From assembly GCF_001277255.1 (NCBI RefSeq), contig NZ_CP012264.1:62001-126000 (forward strand): a stretch of 64,000 nt of DNA. The letters are read 5' to 3'. The notes beneath the pieces are model-generated. The model saw only the letters and a list, made by a program, of their open reading frames with translations. It ran no database searches and had not been told where the DNA came from. This stretch comes from Cronobacter condimenti 1330 (GTDB taxonomy: Bacteria > Pseudomonadota > Gammaproteobacteria > Enterobacterales > Enterobacteriaceae). Numbering within the stretch: position 1 is the first letter of the stretch; every line of letters starts with the position of its first letter. A program made the position numbers and the translations under genes. Positions 42,230 through 51,066 of this stretch are shown piece after piece.

Positions 42230-42984
42230 GAAAACTCTTTGTAGGCTGCCTCGCGCTGTGTTTTACCTTCATGATTCAGGGGTGTAAGAAAGATATGGAT
42301 TTAAATCCGCAGGATTATTTTAGCGGCCAGCAACTGACGCTTGCGAAGGCTATCGAAGCTGGCGATGTCAGCGAAGTAGACAAACAGGCGCCGCAAACCG
42401 ATCTGAATACCCCCGGCCAGCAGGAAATGACATTACTGTTCTGGGCACTGGGAAATGCTATTGATGATAAAACCGCTGCCCGGTTAAAAATCATTACCGC
42501 ACTGGTTAAGGCGGGGGCCGATCCGCTTCAGCCGCGCCCTAAGGGACAAAGCAGCCCCGCGGTATTTGTTCTTAATGCGGACAGCGGTGAATGGATCAAG
42601 GCGATACTCGACGGCGGTTTATCGCCGGATGCGAAAGACAAAACGTTCCATGAGCCGATTATTTTTGAAACCGTTAAAGCCAAAAATACTGAAACGTTAA
42701 AAGCCATGCTCGATGCGGGTGCCAATATCAATATCACCGATTCGCTTGGCAATACGTTGCTTATCGAGGCGCTGGATTATCACGCCTACGATCATGTTAT
42801 GTTGCTGCTCGATCGCGGTGCCGACCCGGAGATCCACGGTAAATTCGGCTGGACGATGGGCAACCAGCTTGAGCGTTTCCTGAAGCGAGCAAAAGCGGGC
42901 AGCGACGAATATAAGACGCTGACCGAGATAAAAGACAAGCTCATCGAGCACGGCGGGAAGTGGCCGCCTGCGCCAGTGAAATAA
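42226..42984 (+). CDS. ankyrin-repeat lipoprotein, lipase immunity protein
   Basis: The 252-residue protein has a lipoprotein signal with lipobox MIQGC (Cys20). Ankyrin repeats follow from about residue 40 (TLAKAIEAGDVSEVDKQ; ITALVKAGADPLQ; LKAMLDAGANINITDSLGNTLLIEAL; VMLLLDRGADPEIHG). It starts on GTG, overlapping the lipase stop. Location in the periplasm fits neutralisation of a phospholipase delivered there. An internal ATG at 42295 just after the signal could yield a cytosolic form. Paralogue: 55657-56406. Confidence 0.8.
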   Translation: MRKLFVGCLALCFTFMIQGCKKDMDLNPQDYFSGQQLTLAKAIEAGDVSEVDKQAPQTDLNTPGQQEMTLLFWALGNAIDDKTAARLKIITALVKAGADPLQPRPKGQSSPAVFVLNADSGEWIKAILDGGLSPDAKDKTFHEPIIFETVKAKNTETLKAMLDAGANINITDSLGNTLLIEALDYHAYDHVMLLLDRGADPEIHGKFGWTMGNQLERFLKRAKAGSDEYKTLTEIKDKLIEHGGKWPPAPVK

Positions 42985-43125
42985 TTCCTGCACGGCCTTA
43001 CCCGCTGACACGCGCCTGCATGATTTCTGATTATGCAGGCGGTGTCGTTTTTGATAGCGCGGGTTTTATCCCTTCTGCTTTGTCGCTACCCACGCAATAG
43101 CATAAAACATAACGGAATGAAGATT

Positions 43126-44496
43126 ATGCTCAACCGAATCACCGTTCAGCTCCCGGTCGAGGGGCTGCTTTTCTGGAAACTTTCCGGGCGCGAGGCGCTG
43201 TCGGAGCCGTTTTTATTCACCCTGACGCTGCTGGGCACCGACGCGCGCGCCGAGCGCAGCGCGCTGCTGGGCCAGCCGGTGACAGTGACCATCCCGACGC
43301 AGGCGCTGATGACGCCGCGCTACCTCAACGGCAAGGTGACGCGCGTGGCGGTGACGGCCGTGGAGATGTCCGGCACCCGCTACGCGGCGTATGAGCTGAC
43401 GGTGGAGCCGGACGTGTGGCCGATGCAGCGCGACCGCAACCTGCGTATCTTCCAGGGCCAGACGGTGCCGCAGATAGTGAAAACGCTGCTGGGCGAGAGC
43501 CAGGTGAACGTCGAGGAGCGGCTGTCGGGCAGTTACCGGGTGTGGGAGTACTGCGTGCAGTACCAGGAGAGCAGTCTCGACTTCATGAGCCGCCTGCTGG
43601 AGCTGGAGGGTATCACCTACCACTTCCGCCACGAGCAGGACCGCCACACGCTCATTCTCACCGACGCGCCGGGGCAGTACGAGCCGTTCCCGGGCTACGA
43701 GACCATTCCGTACCACGTGACGCCGTCGGGCGGCACCACGGATGAAGAGGGCATCAGCCAGTGGGCGCTGGAAGACAGCGTGACGCCGGGCATCTACAGC
43801 CTGGACGACTACGACTTCCGCAAGCCGAACGCGTGGCTGTTCCAGGCGCGTCAGAACCCGAAATCGCCGCAGCCGGGGAGCATCGACGTCTACGACTGGC
43901 CGGGCCGCTTTGTGGAGCACGGTCACGGGGAGTTCTACGCGCGCATCCGCCAGGAGCGGTGGCAGGTGGAGCACCGCCAGACGCAGGGCAGCGGGACGGC
44001 GCTGGGTATCGCGCCAGGGCACACCTTTGTACTGCGCAACGCGCCGTTCTTTGGTGACAACGGGGAGTACCTGACCACCGTCGCCCATTACCACTTTGAG
44101 GAAAACCGCTACGCGAGTGGCGCAGACAGCAACACCATCCACGAGACGCGCTTTGAGGTGATACCGGCGGACGTGCCGTACCGCCCGTCACAGAAGACGC
44201 CGTGGCCCAGAACCTACGGCCCGCAGACGGCGCGGGTGGTGGGCCCGCAGGGCGAGAGTATCTGGACCGACAAATACGGCCGGGTGAAGGTGAAGTTCCA
44301 CTGGGACCGGCTGGCGAAGGGCGATGACACCAGCTCCGGCTGGGTGCGTGTCTCCAGCGCCTGGGCGGGCCAGGGCTTCGGCGGGGTGCAGATACCGCGC
44401 GTGGGCGATGAGGTGGTGGTGGACTTCATCAACGGCGACCCGGATCGTCCGCTGATAACCGGGCGCGTGTACAACGAGGCGAGCATGCCGCCGTGG
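43126..44496 (+). repeat. direct repeat, 5' part of vgrG (copy 1)
   Basis: 1371 bases align without gaps to 51067-52437. Differences are scattered and almost all synonymous. Homology ends abruptly after the codons for ASMPPW. Confidence 0.95.
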
Positions 44497-45330
44497 GAAT
44501 TACCCGGTGATGCCACACGCATGGGCTTTATGACCCGCAGTAAAGACGGACATCGCGACAATGCCAGCTATCTTTTCTTTGAAGACAAGATGGGCGATGA
44601 GTTGCTGGATATGCATGCCGAGAAAAACATGAATATCTCGGTAGAAAACGACAAAACGGTCGCGATTGATGGCTGTCGCACCACCACTATCGGACGCGAG
44701 CAAAAAGATGAAGTGACGGGCGATGCTTCTTTCCATTATGGAAAAACGCGAACAACGACTGTTGAAGATGTTGAAACCAGAACATTAAATAATAGTGAAA
44801 TCACTAAAATTAATAATGGACGTAAGCTCGAGATAACTAGTGGCGGGGATGAAAGCAAAATAACTGGGAATGCTACGTTGCATCTGGATGGCGATAAGAA
44901 AGAGACTGTGAATGGGAAAAAAGAAGAACATGTGACAGGTGCAGTCAATGTGAAAATTGATGGTGCATGGACACAGGTCACTCAAGGGGAAGTATTAATA
45001 AAATCTCCTAAATTGATTAAAATTCATAGTGATACCAAGGTCATGATTGAGGCACCTGAGTTTGAACATAAAGATAATAAGAAGACACGAGAATCAAATG
45101 TTGTAATGGAGTTTATTAATCAAAGTTTTTCTACTCAGACGTTTGGTGCTTCCTATAAATTTGCAGATGCTGGAGTTACTCAATTTGGTGCTGAAGTAAA
45201 AGGAATAGTATATTCAGATACTTATTTTGATCTGGCTACTGAAAAAGGCAATGTTACGCTTAATAGAGGGCTTCGCGTTGTAAACGACGTCCTAAGCATA
45301 AAACTAGCCCGATTAAATATTTGGAGTTGA
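43126..45330 (+). CDS. vgrG: T6SS tip protein VgrG (copy 1)
   Basis: The 734-residue protein starts at ATG 43126, the same start as copy 2. Residues 1-457 carry the gp27-like and gp5 OB-fold parts (LFWKLSGREALSEPF; GRVKVKFHWDRLAKGDDTSSGWVRVSSAWAGQGFG). They are nearly identical to copy 2, with a single amino acid difference (Ile versus Val in HTLILTDAPGQ). The C-terminal beta-helix diverges completely after ASMPPW. From about 44750 it becomes AT-rich and carries unusual repeats (VEDVETRTLNNSEITKINNG) and a unique end. It probably trimerises and binds a tip protein or effector encoded downstream. Confidence 0.95.
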   Translation: MLNRITVQLPVEGLLFWKLSGREALSEPFLFTLTLLGTDARAERSALLGQPVTVTIPTQALMTPRYLNGKVTRVAVTAVEMSGTRYAAYELTVEPDVWPMQRDRNLRIFQGQTVPQIVKTLLGESQVNVEERLSGSYRVWEYCVQYQESSLDFMSRLLELEGITYHFRHEQDRHTLILTDAPGQYEPFPGYETIPYHVTPSGGTTDEEGISQWALEDSVTPGIYSLDDYDFRKPNAWLFQARQNPKSPQPGSIDVYDWPGRFVEHGHGEFYARIRQERWQVEHRQTQGSGTALGIAPGHTFVLRNAPFFGDNGEYLTTVAHYHFEENRYASGADSNTIHETRFEVIPADVPYRPSQKTPWPRTYGPQTARVVGPQGESIWTDKYGRVKVKFHWDRLAKGDDTSSGWVRVSSAWAGQGFGGVQIPRVGDEVVVDFINGDPDRPLITGRVYNEASMPPWELPGDATRMGFMTRSKDGHRDNASYLFFEDKMGDELLDMHAEKNMNISVENDKTVAIDGCRTTTIGREQKDEVTGDASFHYGKTRTTTVEDVETRTLNNSEITKINNGRKLEITSGGDESKITGNATLHLDGDKKETVNGKKEEHVTGAVNVKIDGAWTQVTQGEVLIKSPKLIKIHSDTKVMIEAPEFEHKDNKKTRESNVVMEFINQSFSTQTFGASYKFADAGVTQFGAEVKGIVYSDTYFDLATEKGNVTLNRGLRVVNDVLSIKLARLNIWS

Positions 45331-45331
45331 T

Positions 45332-45664
45332 ATGACAACGAAAGTTATCGTCGCGATACTGTTAGTAGGTTTTTTTGTATACACGATTGGCAAGTCCTTT
45401 TATAACGATGCATTGATCCGAAAAAAAGGAACAATTGTTACAGCAGTGGTTTTAAAATCAGTGCAGTTAAGCAGTAACGAAACTGGTAATATAAACGGTT
45501 CTTTTGTCGTAAAGTTCAATGACCCTAAAAAAGGAGAAAGAGTGGTTGGATTCGAATCGACGATTCCCCAGTTATATGCGCCTCGTGTTCAACCTGGCTG
45601 TGAAATACAACTAAGATATCTCGGTGACGGCGATATAGTGAAGGCGAATTTCATTTTTGAATAA
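45332..45664 (+). CDS. small membrane-anchored protein, DUF3592-like
   Basis: The 110-residue protein has one N-terminal transmembrane helix (VIVAILLVGFFVYTIG) and a beta-rich soluble part (TIVTAVVLKSVQLSSNETGN; GCEIQLRYLGDGDIVKANFIF), like DUF3592 proteins. It begins one base after the vgrG1 stop and shares its low GC content, so it came with the vgrG tail. The role could be immunity or membrane accessory. I cannot assign a function. Confidence 0.55.
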   Translation: MTTKVIVAILLVGFFVYTIGKSFYNDALIRKKGTIVTAVVLKSVQLSSNETGNINGSFVVKFNDPKKGERVVGFESTIPQLYAPRVQPGCEIQLRYLGDGDIVKANFIFE

Positions 45665-45680
45665 GGGATGAAGATAAAAA

Positions 45681-46046
45681 GTGCACTGGATTTTGTACGT
45701 TGTTTACGGCATTCCGATTGGGTTGTTTAGTTTTCTGATTGGTTATTTATTGATTCGGGACCGGAAGAGAAATCGCATTAAGCAAAACATCCAGTGCAAT
45801 GGTGTTGATACCACGGCGGTCATCACTAAAGCCTGGAGTCGTTCAGGTGGTGCGGGATGTCTCAATATTACGCTTGAAATTACTTACCGTACCGAAACAG
45901 GAGAAGAGGTTCGTAACCAGGCCGATGCAGTAATTAATGCTATGAATACGGCGAATTACCAGCCCGGAAAGACCGTTGCGTTGCGCTATCTGAACAGCGA
46001 TCCGTTGAAGGTAATTTTGGATATTCCTCATCCCTTGCGCCGTTGA
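45681..46046 (+). CDS. small membrane-anchored protein, DUF3592-like (second)
   Basis: The 121-residue protein starts with GTG, preceded by GGATGAAG. It has one N-terminal helix (LYVVYGIPIGLFSFLIGYLLI), a basic stop-transfer (RDRKRNR), and a soluble domain with TTAVITKAWSRSGGAGCLNI and GKTVALRYLNSDPLKVIL, similar in layout to its neighbour. The two probably belong to one family and act together. Function unknown. Confidence 0.55.
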   Translation: MHWILYVVYGIPIGLFSFLIGYLLIRDRKRNRIKQNIQCNGVDTTAVITKAWSRSGGAGCLNITLEITYRTETGEEVRNQADAVINAMNTANYQPGKTVALRYLNSDPLKVILDIPHPLRR

Positions 46047-46193
46047 TTTACCGTTGCCGCCAGCGCGTACGGAGGCTAAGAAAGACCTCATCCTCTGGTT
46101 AACGCATTTATAAAAATAAGGCGTCAGTCATTTTCCTTCAGGGCCGTTGGGCTCTGTCTCTGCTTTCTTTGTCGTTCATGAAGGACACATGGC

Positions 46194-48734
46194 ATGAAAA
46201 TCGTTAAGCCCCTGCGCCTGAGCGTACTGAACCGGCCTTTTCGCTGGGAGGGGAAAAACTATCTGGGCGTATCGGTAATTGCGCTCGCGGACATGGGGCC
46301 CAGCCCAAAACTGCGACCGGAGGTAGAACTCTGGCAACTGGCGGCGGGTGAGCTGCAAACCAGCGGTGGGATTATCGACATGGCCATCCCGAAAGTGCGC
46401 GCCGAGTTTCTGGCGACCGGCCATGCCTACACCCACCATCAGCAGGAAAAAACCGCCTGCGCAGTGCGTATAGATGTGGAGAACCTCAGTAAAACGCTGG
46501 CCGTCTTCGGCGATCGCTACTGGGCGGGCAGCAAAATGACGATGCCCCGACCTTTTGATGAGATGCGTCTTGACTGGAGCCGCGCCTACGGCGGCGAAGG
46601 TTATGAAGAAAACCCGCACGGCGTCGGGTTCCGGCCGGAAATCCATCAGGGGCATGAGTTTCGTCGTCTGCCGAATATCGAACCTTTCGAAGGGCGCATG
46701 ATATCGCCAAAACAGAAGCCGGAGCCTGCAAGCTTCGGGCCGCTGGATATTCTCTGGCCGCGCCGGTTCGGCCGCATGGGCAAAAAGTATGACGCCAGCT
46801 GGCTGCAGAACGATTTCCCCGGCTTTGCGAAAGATATCGACTGGAAAGTGTTTAACGCCGCAAGCCCTGACCAGTGGTGGCAGGATCGGGATACGCTGCC
46901 GCCGCAGGCAAAATGGCGCATCTGGAATATGCACCCTGAAAAACCGCTCCAGGAAGGGTCGCTGCCGCCGTGGCAGGCGCGTTGCTTTATCAATCGCCTG
47001 CGTGGCGATGAAACCCTGTTTGAGGAAGTGGCACTACGTGCCACCACCGTCTGGTTCTTCCCGCATCTCGAACAGATGATGCTGATCTGGCAGGGGCACA
47101 TCCGCGTTAATGAAGATGATGCGGCTGACGTGCTGCAACTTCTGCCCGCCATGGAAAAGGTAGGCGCGTCCCGTTCGGTCAATCACTACCGTAAAGTGCT
47201 GGCCCAGCGCATGGATAAAGAGAAAGGGGCGCTGTTCGCTTTTCGTGAGAAGGATTTGGTGCCGGAGGATGCTATCGGTCCCTGGATCGACAGCGAAGTG
47301 GAAGAGTCCGCCAGCCCGATGCGCGACAACATGAATAATCGCGCCAGTCAGCTTCGCGAGCAGCACCGCGCCCGTATTGAAGCCAGCGGCGGTGACGTAA
47401 ACGATCTGCTGGGAGATTTCGAAGAGCCCGCAATGCCGAAGCTGGATGAACTCCCCGAGTTTATCGAAAAGATGGAAAAGCAGGCCGCAGAGATGCAAGC
47501 GAAAGCCGAAGCGCGTAAACGTGAAATGGAAGCGCGCTTCCCGCAGGGAAATAGCGAAGATAACCAGCCGCGCGGCCCGGAAGCGATGCACCGTATGCAG
47601 GAGATGCTGTATCGCAACCGCGACAGCCTCGGTGAGAAGAAGCTGGCGCAAAGTCGCGACGCGCTGCATCAGATGTACCTGATGTCCGTTCAGCATCAGC
47701 CGCCAGCACGTCGCCTGAAAGGCGATCTGGCGCAGATTATCCGTCAGCGCGCCGAACGCACCCTGGCGCAGGGCGGGGATTTCAGCGGCATCGATCTGAC
47801 TGGCGTGGATTTCTCCGGTATGGATTTGCGTGGTGCGAATTTCAGTAAGGCGCTGCTGGAATGCGCCGATCTCAGCCATTGCCAGTTGGATGGCGCGAAC
47901 TTCCGCGGTGCTATGCTGGCGCGTGCTGAGCTGCACCACACGTCGCTTCGCGAGTGCAATTTCGAAGGTGCAAGCCTGTCGCTGGCCCAGTGCTGCCATA
48001 GCGATTTTAGCGGCGCACGTTTTAAAGACACGCAGTTGCAGGAGACCCTGCTGGATGACTGCATGTTCGATGACGCCACGCTGGAAGGGCTGCTGTTCCG
48101 GGAAACCTGGTTTACCCGCTGCCGGTTCCATCGGACGATGCTCGATAGCTGCGTTTTTCTTGAGTTGACGCTGCCGGGTCTCGATTTCCACCAGGCGCGT
48201 CTGCATAAGACGACATTTGTGAAATCCACATTAGAAGCAGCGGACTTCAGCGAAGCGATGCTGGACAGTTGCTCCTTTGTGGAAACGAACGCCGACGAAG
48301 CGCGCTTTATCAGCGCGACCTGGGTAACCTGCGCAGCGGCATCGGAAAGCACGTTCAACCGTGCCGATTTCACCCATGCGACGCTGCGGCAAAGCAACCT
48401 GCGTCAGACGGCGCTGTGTGGTGCAAGCTTTGCGCTGGCAAAACTTGAGAACACTGACCTCAGCGAAGCCGACTGCCGTGGCGCCAGTTTTCAGCGCGCC
48501 TGTATGGTGGGCAGCATGTTTATTCGTACGGATTTCCGTGGGGTGGATTTTACCAACGCCAACCTGATGGGGGCGTTGCTGCAAAAAAGCCAGCTGGGCG
48601 GGGCCGATTTTAACGGCGCTAATCTGTTCCGCGCGGATCTTTCCCAGTCGTTCACGAGTGATGAGACCCGCATGAACGGCGCGTTTACCAAACGCGTAAA
48701 AACCCTGCCGAAGCGTGACGGAGAAGTGGTATGA
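46194..48734 (+). CDS. DUF2169 domain plus pentapeptide-repeat protein
   Basis: The 846-residue protein has three parts. An N-terminal DUF2169 domain covers about residues 1-330 (LRLSVLNRPFRWEGKNYLGVSVIALADMG). A charged helical stretch covers about 395-450 (FIEKMEKQAAEMQAKAEARKREMEARF). A right-handed pentapeptide-repeat region covers about 515-835 (GIDLTGVDFSGMDLRGANFSKALLECADL). DUF2169 proteins are adaptor chaperones that load T6SS effectors on the VgrG/PAAR tip. It overlaps the next pentapeptide gene by four bases and opens the cassette with DUF3540 and DUF4150 genes. Confidence 0.85.
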   Translation: MKIVKPLRLSVLNRPFRWEGKNYLGVSVIALADMGPSPKLRPEVELWQLAAGELQTSGGIIDMAIPKVRAEFLATGHAYTHHQQEKTACAVRIDVENLSKTLAVFGDRYWAGSKMTMPRPFDEMRLDWSRAYGGEGYEENPHGVGFRPEIHQGHEFRRLPNIEPFEGRMISPKQKPEPASFGPLDILWPRRFGRMGKKYDASWLQNDFPGFAKDIDWKVFNAASPDQWWQDRDTLPPQAKWRIWNMHPEKPLQEGSLPPWQARCFINRLRGDETLFEEVALRATTVWFFPHLEQMMLIWQGHIRVNEDDAADVLQLLPAMEKVGASRSVNHYRKVLAQRMDKEKGALFAFREKDLVPEDAIGPWIDSEVEESASPMRDNMNNRASQLREQHRARIEASGGDVNDLLGDFEEPAMPKLDELPEFIEKMEKQAAEMQAKAEARKREMEARFPQGNSEDNQPRGPEAMHRMQEMLYRNRDSLGEKKLAQSRDALHQMYLMSVQHQPPARRLKGDLAQIIRQRAERTLAQGGDFSGIDLTGVDFSGMDLRGANFSKALLECADLSHCQLDGANFRGAMLARAELHHTSLRECNFEGASLSLAQCCHSDFSGARFKDTQLQETLLDDCMFDDATLEGLLFRETWFTRCRFHRTMLDSCVFLELTLPGLDFHQARLHKTTFVKSTLEAADFSEAMLDSCSFVETNADEARFISATWVTCAAASESTFNRADFTHATLRQSNLRQTALCGASFALAKLENTDLSEADCRGASFQRACMVGSMFIRTDFRGVDFTNANLMGALLQKSQLGGADFNGANLFRADLSQSFTSDETRMNGAFTKRVKTLPKRDGEVV

Positions 48735-49801
48735 CAACGCTCAGCGCAGCGGAGCTGCAACAGAAAATCAAAAACGGCGAAGCCATTATCGAACTCACAC
48801 TGGATGGGCTCGATTTACAAGGCTGCGATCTGTCGGGCGGTATTTTTCAGGAAGTGTCGTTCACCGGGGCTAACCTTCGCGGCGCAAAGCTGCATGAAAC
48901 GCTCTTTACCGAATGCTCGATGAATCAGGTGGATCTCAGCGGTGCGCATCTGGAGCAGACGGTCTTTAACCAGTGTGAGCTTAATAATATTCACGTGCGT
49001 GAAACGACGCTTAAAGAGTGCGTGTTCAACCAGTGCGCACTCAGTGGCAGTGATTTCTCACACAGCGCGCTGTTAAGCACGCAGTTTATGAACTGTACGC
49101 TTAAGGACAGTCACTTCACGCAGGTGCAACTCGACCGTAGCGTCTTTTTTGAATCACCACTGGAAAACGTCGTACTTAGCGGCTGCCAGAGTTTGATGGC
49201 CACGTTTTATGGCATCGATTTGCGTACCACGTCGCTGGAGAACGGCACGTTTGAGCGAACCGTCTTTTTTGACTGCGACCAGCGCGGCAAAAACTATTCG
49301 CAGCAGCAGTTTGTCGGTTGCCAGTTTACGGACTGCCAACTGGAAGGCGCGCAGTTTGAAGGCGCGCAACTGCCGCAGTGCAATTTCAAAGGCGCAACGC
49401 TTAAAGGTGCACAGCTTCAACGCGTCAACGCCAGCCAGGCGCTGTTTATGGAAGCCGATCTGAGCGAGGCGCAGTGCCAGAACAGCGTGTTTGATCAGGC
49501 GATATTCGTGGGCGCGACGCTGCAACAGACGGATTTCAGCCACAGCCGGTTATTCCAGTGCATTTTCCAGCAGGCGAGTGCGACGGGTGCGCGGTTTACC
49601 CAGAGTGACCTGACCTACAGCGACTTTTCCGGCGCCGATCTGCGTCTTGCCGATTTACGCGGCGCCACCTTTTCACGCACCCGTTTACACCGGGCGCGCC
49701 AGGACAATGCCCTGTTTTCCAATCGTCAGGGCATTCTGGAATATGACGAAGAATTATTGACGGCTGAAGCCTGGAGCGCGCAGCGCCAGAGCCGTATCTA
49801 A
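48731..49801 (+). CDS. pentapeptide-repeat protein
   Basis: The 356-residue protein is built almost entirely of A(D/N)LxX repeats (LDGLDLQGCDLSGGIFQEVSFTGANLRGAKL ... YSDFSGADLRLADLRGATFSRTRL), so it should form a long quadrilateral beta-helix. Its start overlaps the stop of the DUF2169 gene. It may be a spike-side or cargo-binding element of the same tip assembly. No enzymatic motif is seen. Confidence 0.8.
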   Translation: MTTLSAAELQQKIKNGEAIIELTLDGLDLQGCDLSGGIFQEVSFTGANLRGAKLHETLFTECSMNQVDLSGAHLEQTVFNQCELNNIHVRETTLKECVFNQCALSGSDFSHSALLSTQFMNCTLKDSHFTQVQLDRSVFFESPLENVVLSGCQSLMATFYGIDLRTTSLENGTFERTVFFDCDQRGKNYSQQQFVGCQFTDCQLEGAQFEGAQLPQCNFKGATLKGAQLQRVNASQALFMEADLSEAQCQNSVFDQAIFVGATLQQTDFSHSRLFQCIFQQASATGARFTQSDLTYSDFSGADLRLADLRGATFSRTRLHRARQDNALFSNRQGILEYDEELLTAEAWSAQRQSRI

Positions 49802-49810
49802 GGAGAGAAC

Positions 49811-50416
49811 ATGAGCAATATTAATCACAAGCTGGCCCAGACGATTACACCGCCTGTTCAGGCGTCCGGCACCGTTACCCACTGTTTCGCCGACGGCAGT
49901 CTGATGGTGGAAAGCGAAGGCCGCGGCTGGCATTGCCGTCGCGCCGCCAGCTGCGTTATCGCGCCGCAGGCAGGCGACACGGCGTTGATTGCCAGCGTCG
50001 ATAATCAGCTTTGGTTGCTGGCGGTACTGGAGCGCGCCAATCCACAAAGTGCGGAGCTTAGTGTACCGGGCGATCTGCATATCCGCAGCGCAGGTGAACT
50101 CAGCCTCAGCGGCGAGGCGCTGCGTGTCAGCGCGCAGCAGGGCGACTGCCACATCAGCGAGATGAAATACAGTGGCGATAAGCTCTCGGCATGGGTAAGC
50201 CTTTCGCGCATCGTTGGCAAGCGTGCGGAGTCAGTCTGGCAGACGGTAACGCAGATAAGCCATAATCTGTTCCGCTCCACGCGGCAGACAGAGCAGGTGC
50301 GCGCAGGCCAGTTGGATATGAAAGCTGAGGATTACGCACGACTGCATGCGCACAATACGGTGATTACGTCCAAAGCGATCACCAAAGTCGATTCAGAACA
50401 GATCCACATGGGGTAA
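49811..50416 (+). CDS. DUF3540 protein of the VgrG-associated cassette
   Basis: The 201-residue protein has an N-terminal region with ASGTVTHCFADGSLMVESEGRGWHCRRAASC and later PGDLHIRSAGELSLSGEALRVSAQQG, a beta-helical pattern typical of DUF3540. These proteins are regularly encoded with DUF2169, pentapeptide and DUF4150 genes and are thought to be tip-associated adaptors. It sits ten bases after the pentapeptide gene and five before the DUF4150 gene. Confidence 0.75.
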   Translation: MSNINHKLAQTITPPVQASGTVTHCFADGSLMVESEGRGWHCRRAASCVIAPQAGDTALIASVDNQLWLLAVLERANPQSAELSVPGDLHIRSAGELSLSGEALRVSAQQGDCHISEMKYSGDKLSAWVSLSRIVGKRAESVWQTVTQISHNLFRSTRQTEQVRAGQLDMKAEDYARLHAHNTVITSKAITKVDSEQIHMG

Positions 50417-50421
50417 TCATT

Positions 50422-50814
50422 ATGTTCGCTAATTGCCAGCTGTTTGGCATGGATTTGGCGTTTCCGGACGTCTGCCTGACGCCAATGCCTGCACCAACGC
50501 CGATCCCTTACCCTGATATCGCGCTCGGCCCAACGGCCATCCCGAACGCGCTGAATATTCTCTTTATGGGTATGCCCGCGCATAACATGGCAACGGTCAC
50601 GCCGCTCACCAATGGTGATAACCCAGGTGTAGCGACGGGTGTCGCCTCAGGTACGGTCATGGGACCGTCACGCCACCTGACGGGCGCGTTTACCGTGCTG
50701 CTTAAAGGTACGCCCGCCACGCGCCTGACCAGCGTCAGCCTGCAAAACTCAACCAACGCGGTGGGGATGCGTATTGTCCCCAGCCAGTTCAAGGTATTAA
50801 TGCTGGCGCCCTGA
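50422..50814 (+). CDS. PAAR-like DUF4150 protein
   Basis: The 130-residue protein is a single DUF4150 (PAAR-like) domain with PFPDVCLTPMPAPTPIPYPDIALGPTAIPNALNILFMGMPAHNMATVTPLTNGDNPGV as the key region. Such proteins sharpen the VgrG spike. Unlike the domain at 54351 it is not fused to an effector, so it is either a stand-alone tip or the receiver for a separate cargo. It is the end of the cassette and is followed by a terminator. Residues are listed in part; the motif spans about residues 10-65. Confidence 0.8.
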   Translation: MFANCQLFGMDLAFPDVCLTPMPAPTPIPYPDIALGPTAIPNALNILFMGMPAHNMATVTPLTNGDNPGVATGVASGTVMGPSRHLTGAFTVLLKGTPATRLTSVSLQNSTNAVGMRIVPSQFKVLMLAP

Positions 50815-50849
50815 AAACTACGTTTACAGGTGAACAAAAGTACCCGAAG

Positions 50850-50884
50850 CCGGGCTTTTGCCGCAGGCAAGGGCCCGGTTTTTT
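50850..50884 (+). terminator. rho-independent terminator after the DUF4150 gene
   Basis: The arms CCGGGCTTTTGCC and GGCAAGGGCCCGG pair with one TT/GG internal mismatch, around a short loop, followed by TTTTTT. Confidence 0.8.
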
Positions 50885-51066
50885 ACAGCCACCGCCGTTA
50901 CTGTTGTTTTTTTACGGCAGCGCAACGGCTGGGTTGGGCTATTAAAAAGAAAGTTCTGCGCTAATTATCGAAAGCGCAAATCCTTTTGTTTTACTTATCC
51001 GCACTGCGTTTATTCGCAAGAAAGATAACCATTCTGTAATGTTCCTCAGCGATATGGACTGAAGTT

